Assembly (NCBI RefSeq): GCF_000813005.1
Contig: NZ_JSYP01000007.1
Coordinates: 180,287-244,286, forward strand
Length of the DNA stretch: 64,000 nt
Source: Flavobacterium sp. KMS
GTDB lineage: Bacteria > Bacteroidota > Bacteroidia > Flavobacteriales > Flavobacteriaceae
Direction: 5' to 3'
Part shown: positions 63,436-64,000 of the stretch, piece after piece
How the letters are laid out: the number at the start of each line of letters is the position of its first letter
Position numbering within the stretch: position 1 is the stretch's first letter
Notes under the pieces: model-generated
What the model saw: only the letters and a program-made list of their open reading frames with translations
Told to the model about the DNA's origin: nothing
The model's database searches: none
Translations under genes and position numbers: made by a program

Positions 63436-63527
63436 CACCCGCAACAACGACAAACGTTCCTTTAAATACTGACAAGCAAGACGAATCAAATTAGAAATAA
63501 AATTCTAAAAAAAAGATTTAGAAAAGC

Positions 63528-63558
63528 TTGTGAGAATGGAAAACGGATGTTACATTTG
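63528..63558 (+). promoter_or_regulatory. rRNA operon promoter P2
   Basis: TTG at 63528-63530 and TACATTTG at 63551-63558 (spacing 20), followed by CACCCCGC. Confidence 0.75.
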
Positions 63559-63583
63559 CACCCCGCTAAACAACGGAAAGTTC

Positions 63584-63690
63584 CTTGAAAGATTGATAAG
63601 AAAGAAGAAAACGGAAACGAAAATTTTCCAAAAAAAACTTCACAAATTTCTTGCCAGTTAGAAAAGACTTTTCTACTTTTGCACCCGCTT
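63584..63690 (+). repeat. 107-bp direct repeat, copy 1 (contains promoter P3)
   Basis: Identical to 63831-63937. Begins CTTGAAAGATTGATAAGAAA and ends TTTTGCACCCGCTT. Copy 1 continues into the rRNA leader. Confidence 0.92.
63651..63681 (+). promoter_or_regulatory. rRNA operon promoter P3
   Basis: TTG at 63651-63653 and TACTTTTG at 63674-63681 (spacing 20), followed by CACCCGC. Confidence 0.78.
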
Positions 63691-63830
63691 TGAGAAACAA
63701 GCGACATTAAAAAGAAGAACACGTTCCTAGACATATTGAATTGACAGCCGTTTTAAGAGAGATCTTAGAACAACAAAATAAGAGTAATAGAATCGATAGA
63801 TTTGAATAAAACCGATAGAATCATTAGTCG
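63691..63830 (+). other. Probable rRNA operon leader (pre-16S) segment
   Basis: From the initial bases after P3 (TGAGAAACAAGCGACATT) to AACCGATAGAATCATTAGTCG. It resembles a Flavobacterium pre-16S leader but does not reach a 16S start; it is followed by the second 107-bp copy instead. Confidence 0.6.
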
Positions 63831-63937
63831 CTTGAAAGATTGATAAGAAAGAAGAAAACGGAAACGAAAATTTTCCAAAAAAAACTTCACAAATTTCTTG
63901 CCAGTTAGAAAAGACTTTTCTACTTTTGCACCCGCTT
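63831..63937 (+). repeat. 107-bp direct repeat, copy 2 (contains promoter P4)
   Basis: Exact copy of 63584-63690, offset by 247 bases. Unlike copy 1 it runs directly into 16S rRNA sequence. Confidence 0.92.
63898..63928 (+). promoter_or_regulatory. rRNA operon promoter P4 (duplicate of P3)
   Basis: TTG at 63898-63900 and TACTTTTG at 63921-63928; part of the second copy of the 107-bp repeat. Confidence 0.7.
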
Positions 63938-64000
63938 GACCGGCGCACGGGTGCGTAACGCGTATGCAATCTACCTTTTACAGAGGGATAGCCCAGAGAA
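63938..64000 (+). rRNA. 16S ribosomal RNA, internal fragment joined to promoter DNA
   Basis: GACCGGCGCACGGGTGCGTA and the following 43 bases match the V1/V2 boundary region of Flavobacterium 16S rRNA, beginning around position 97 of the mature molecule. The first ~95 bases, including the universal AGAGTTTGATCCTGGCTCAG start, are absent, and the fragment is directly preceded by promoter DNA. The gene continues beyond the window. Either a rearranged rRNA copy or an assembly join between rRNA repeats. Confidence 0.85.

Noticed and set aside
63486..63969. Two ~80-aa minus-strand frames near the right edge
   Set aside because: They are mirror images of the 107-bp promoter repeat and leader; the shared residues simply reflect the DNA duplication.

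Overview
The window is about 64 kb of a low-GC Bacteroidota chromosome, most likely Flavobacterium or a close relative. Evidence: strongly AT-rich intergenic DNA, promoters of the TTG-N17..23-TAnnTTTG type used by the Bacteroidota primary sigma factor, few Shine-Dalgarno sites, abundant DUF3857/DUF4349-type envelope proteins, a flavobacterial exbB-exbD-exbD-tonB-pstS-TPR cluster, and a 16S rRNA fragment at the right edge that reads like Flavobacterium.

Layout. 1-12.5 kb: the end of a dihydrolipoyl dehydrogenase gene, then single-gene units for secreted, lipo- and membrane proteins (NlpE-like, TPM domain, rhomboid protease, TPR, retropepsin-like, transglutaminase-like), a methyltransferase-PhzF pair, a DUF4349 lipoprotein and a GNAT. 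12.5-13.0 kb: gene-free DNA full of inverted repeats. 13-22.4 kb: arginase-family protein, exported beta-carbonic anhydrase, small envelope proteins, two GNAT/methyltransferase genes, a DUF4440-beta-lactamase fusion, a DUF2085 protein, a Crp/Fnr-type regulator and a ClbS/DfsB-like protein. 22.4-25.4 kb is the accessory island: older repeats interrupted by a complete IS481-family element (25-bp ends, 5-bp target duplication), a ParE-type toxin-antitoxin pair and a Panacea-type toxin-antitoxin pair.

25.5-30.1 kb: an aromatic amino acid operon (prephenate dehydratase, aminotransferase, prephenate dehydrogenase, DAHP synthase/chorismate mutase). It is preceded by an unannotated 26-codon ORF in which 8 of 11 consecutive codons are Phe or Tyr, followed by mutually exclusive antiterminator and terminator hairpins. 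This is a ribosome-mediated transcription attenuator and the strongest new regulatory finding here. 30.2-38.4 kb: rsgA, a four-helix-bundle gene held inside a 428-bp cassette with 33-bp terminal inverted repeats, dtd, three DUF3857/transglutaminase-like genes (two a tandem duplicate lacking catalytic residues) and a MazG-like gene. 38.5-52.9 kb: aroA, queA, a SIMPL protein, kynU, a glycine-zipper lipoprotein, a 599-aa uncharacterised Cys-rich protein, an AsmA-like protein, a penicillin acylase, kmo and a HerA/DUF853 ATPase.

53.3-59.0 kb: the TonB energisation operon with a PstS-like lipoprotein and a TPR protein. 59.1-63.1 kb: queE, a DinB/YfiT-like protein, a methyltransferase, a Cys-cluster protein and a LolC/E-type permease. 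63.1-64.0 kb: rRNA operon promoter region with four matching promoters and a perfect 107-bp duplication whose second copy runs straight into 16S rRNA about 95 nt inside the gene, which suggests either rearrangement or a mis-assembled rRNA junction.
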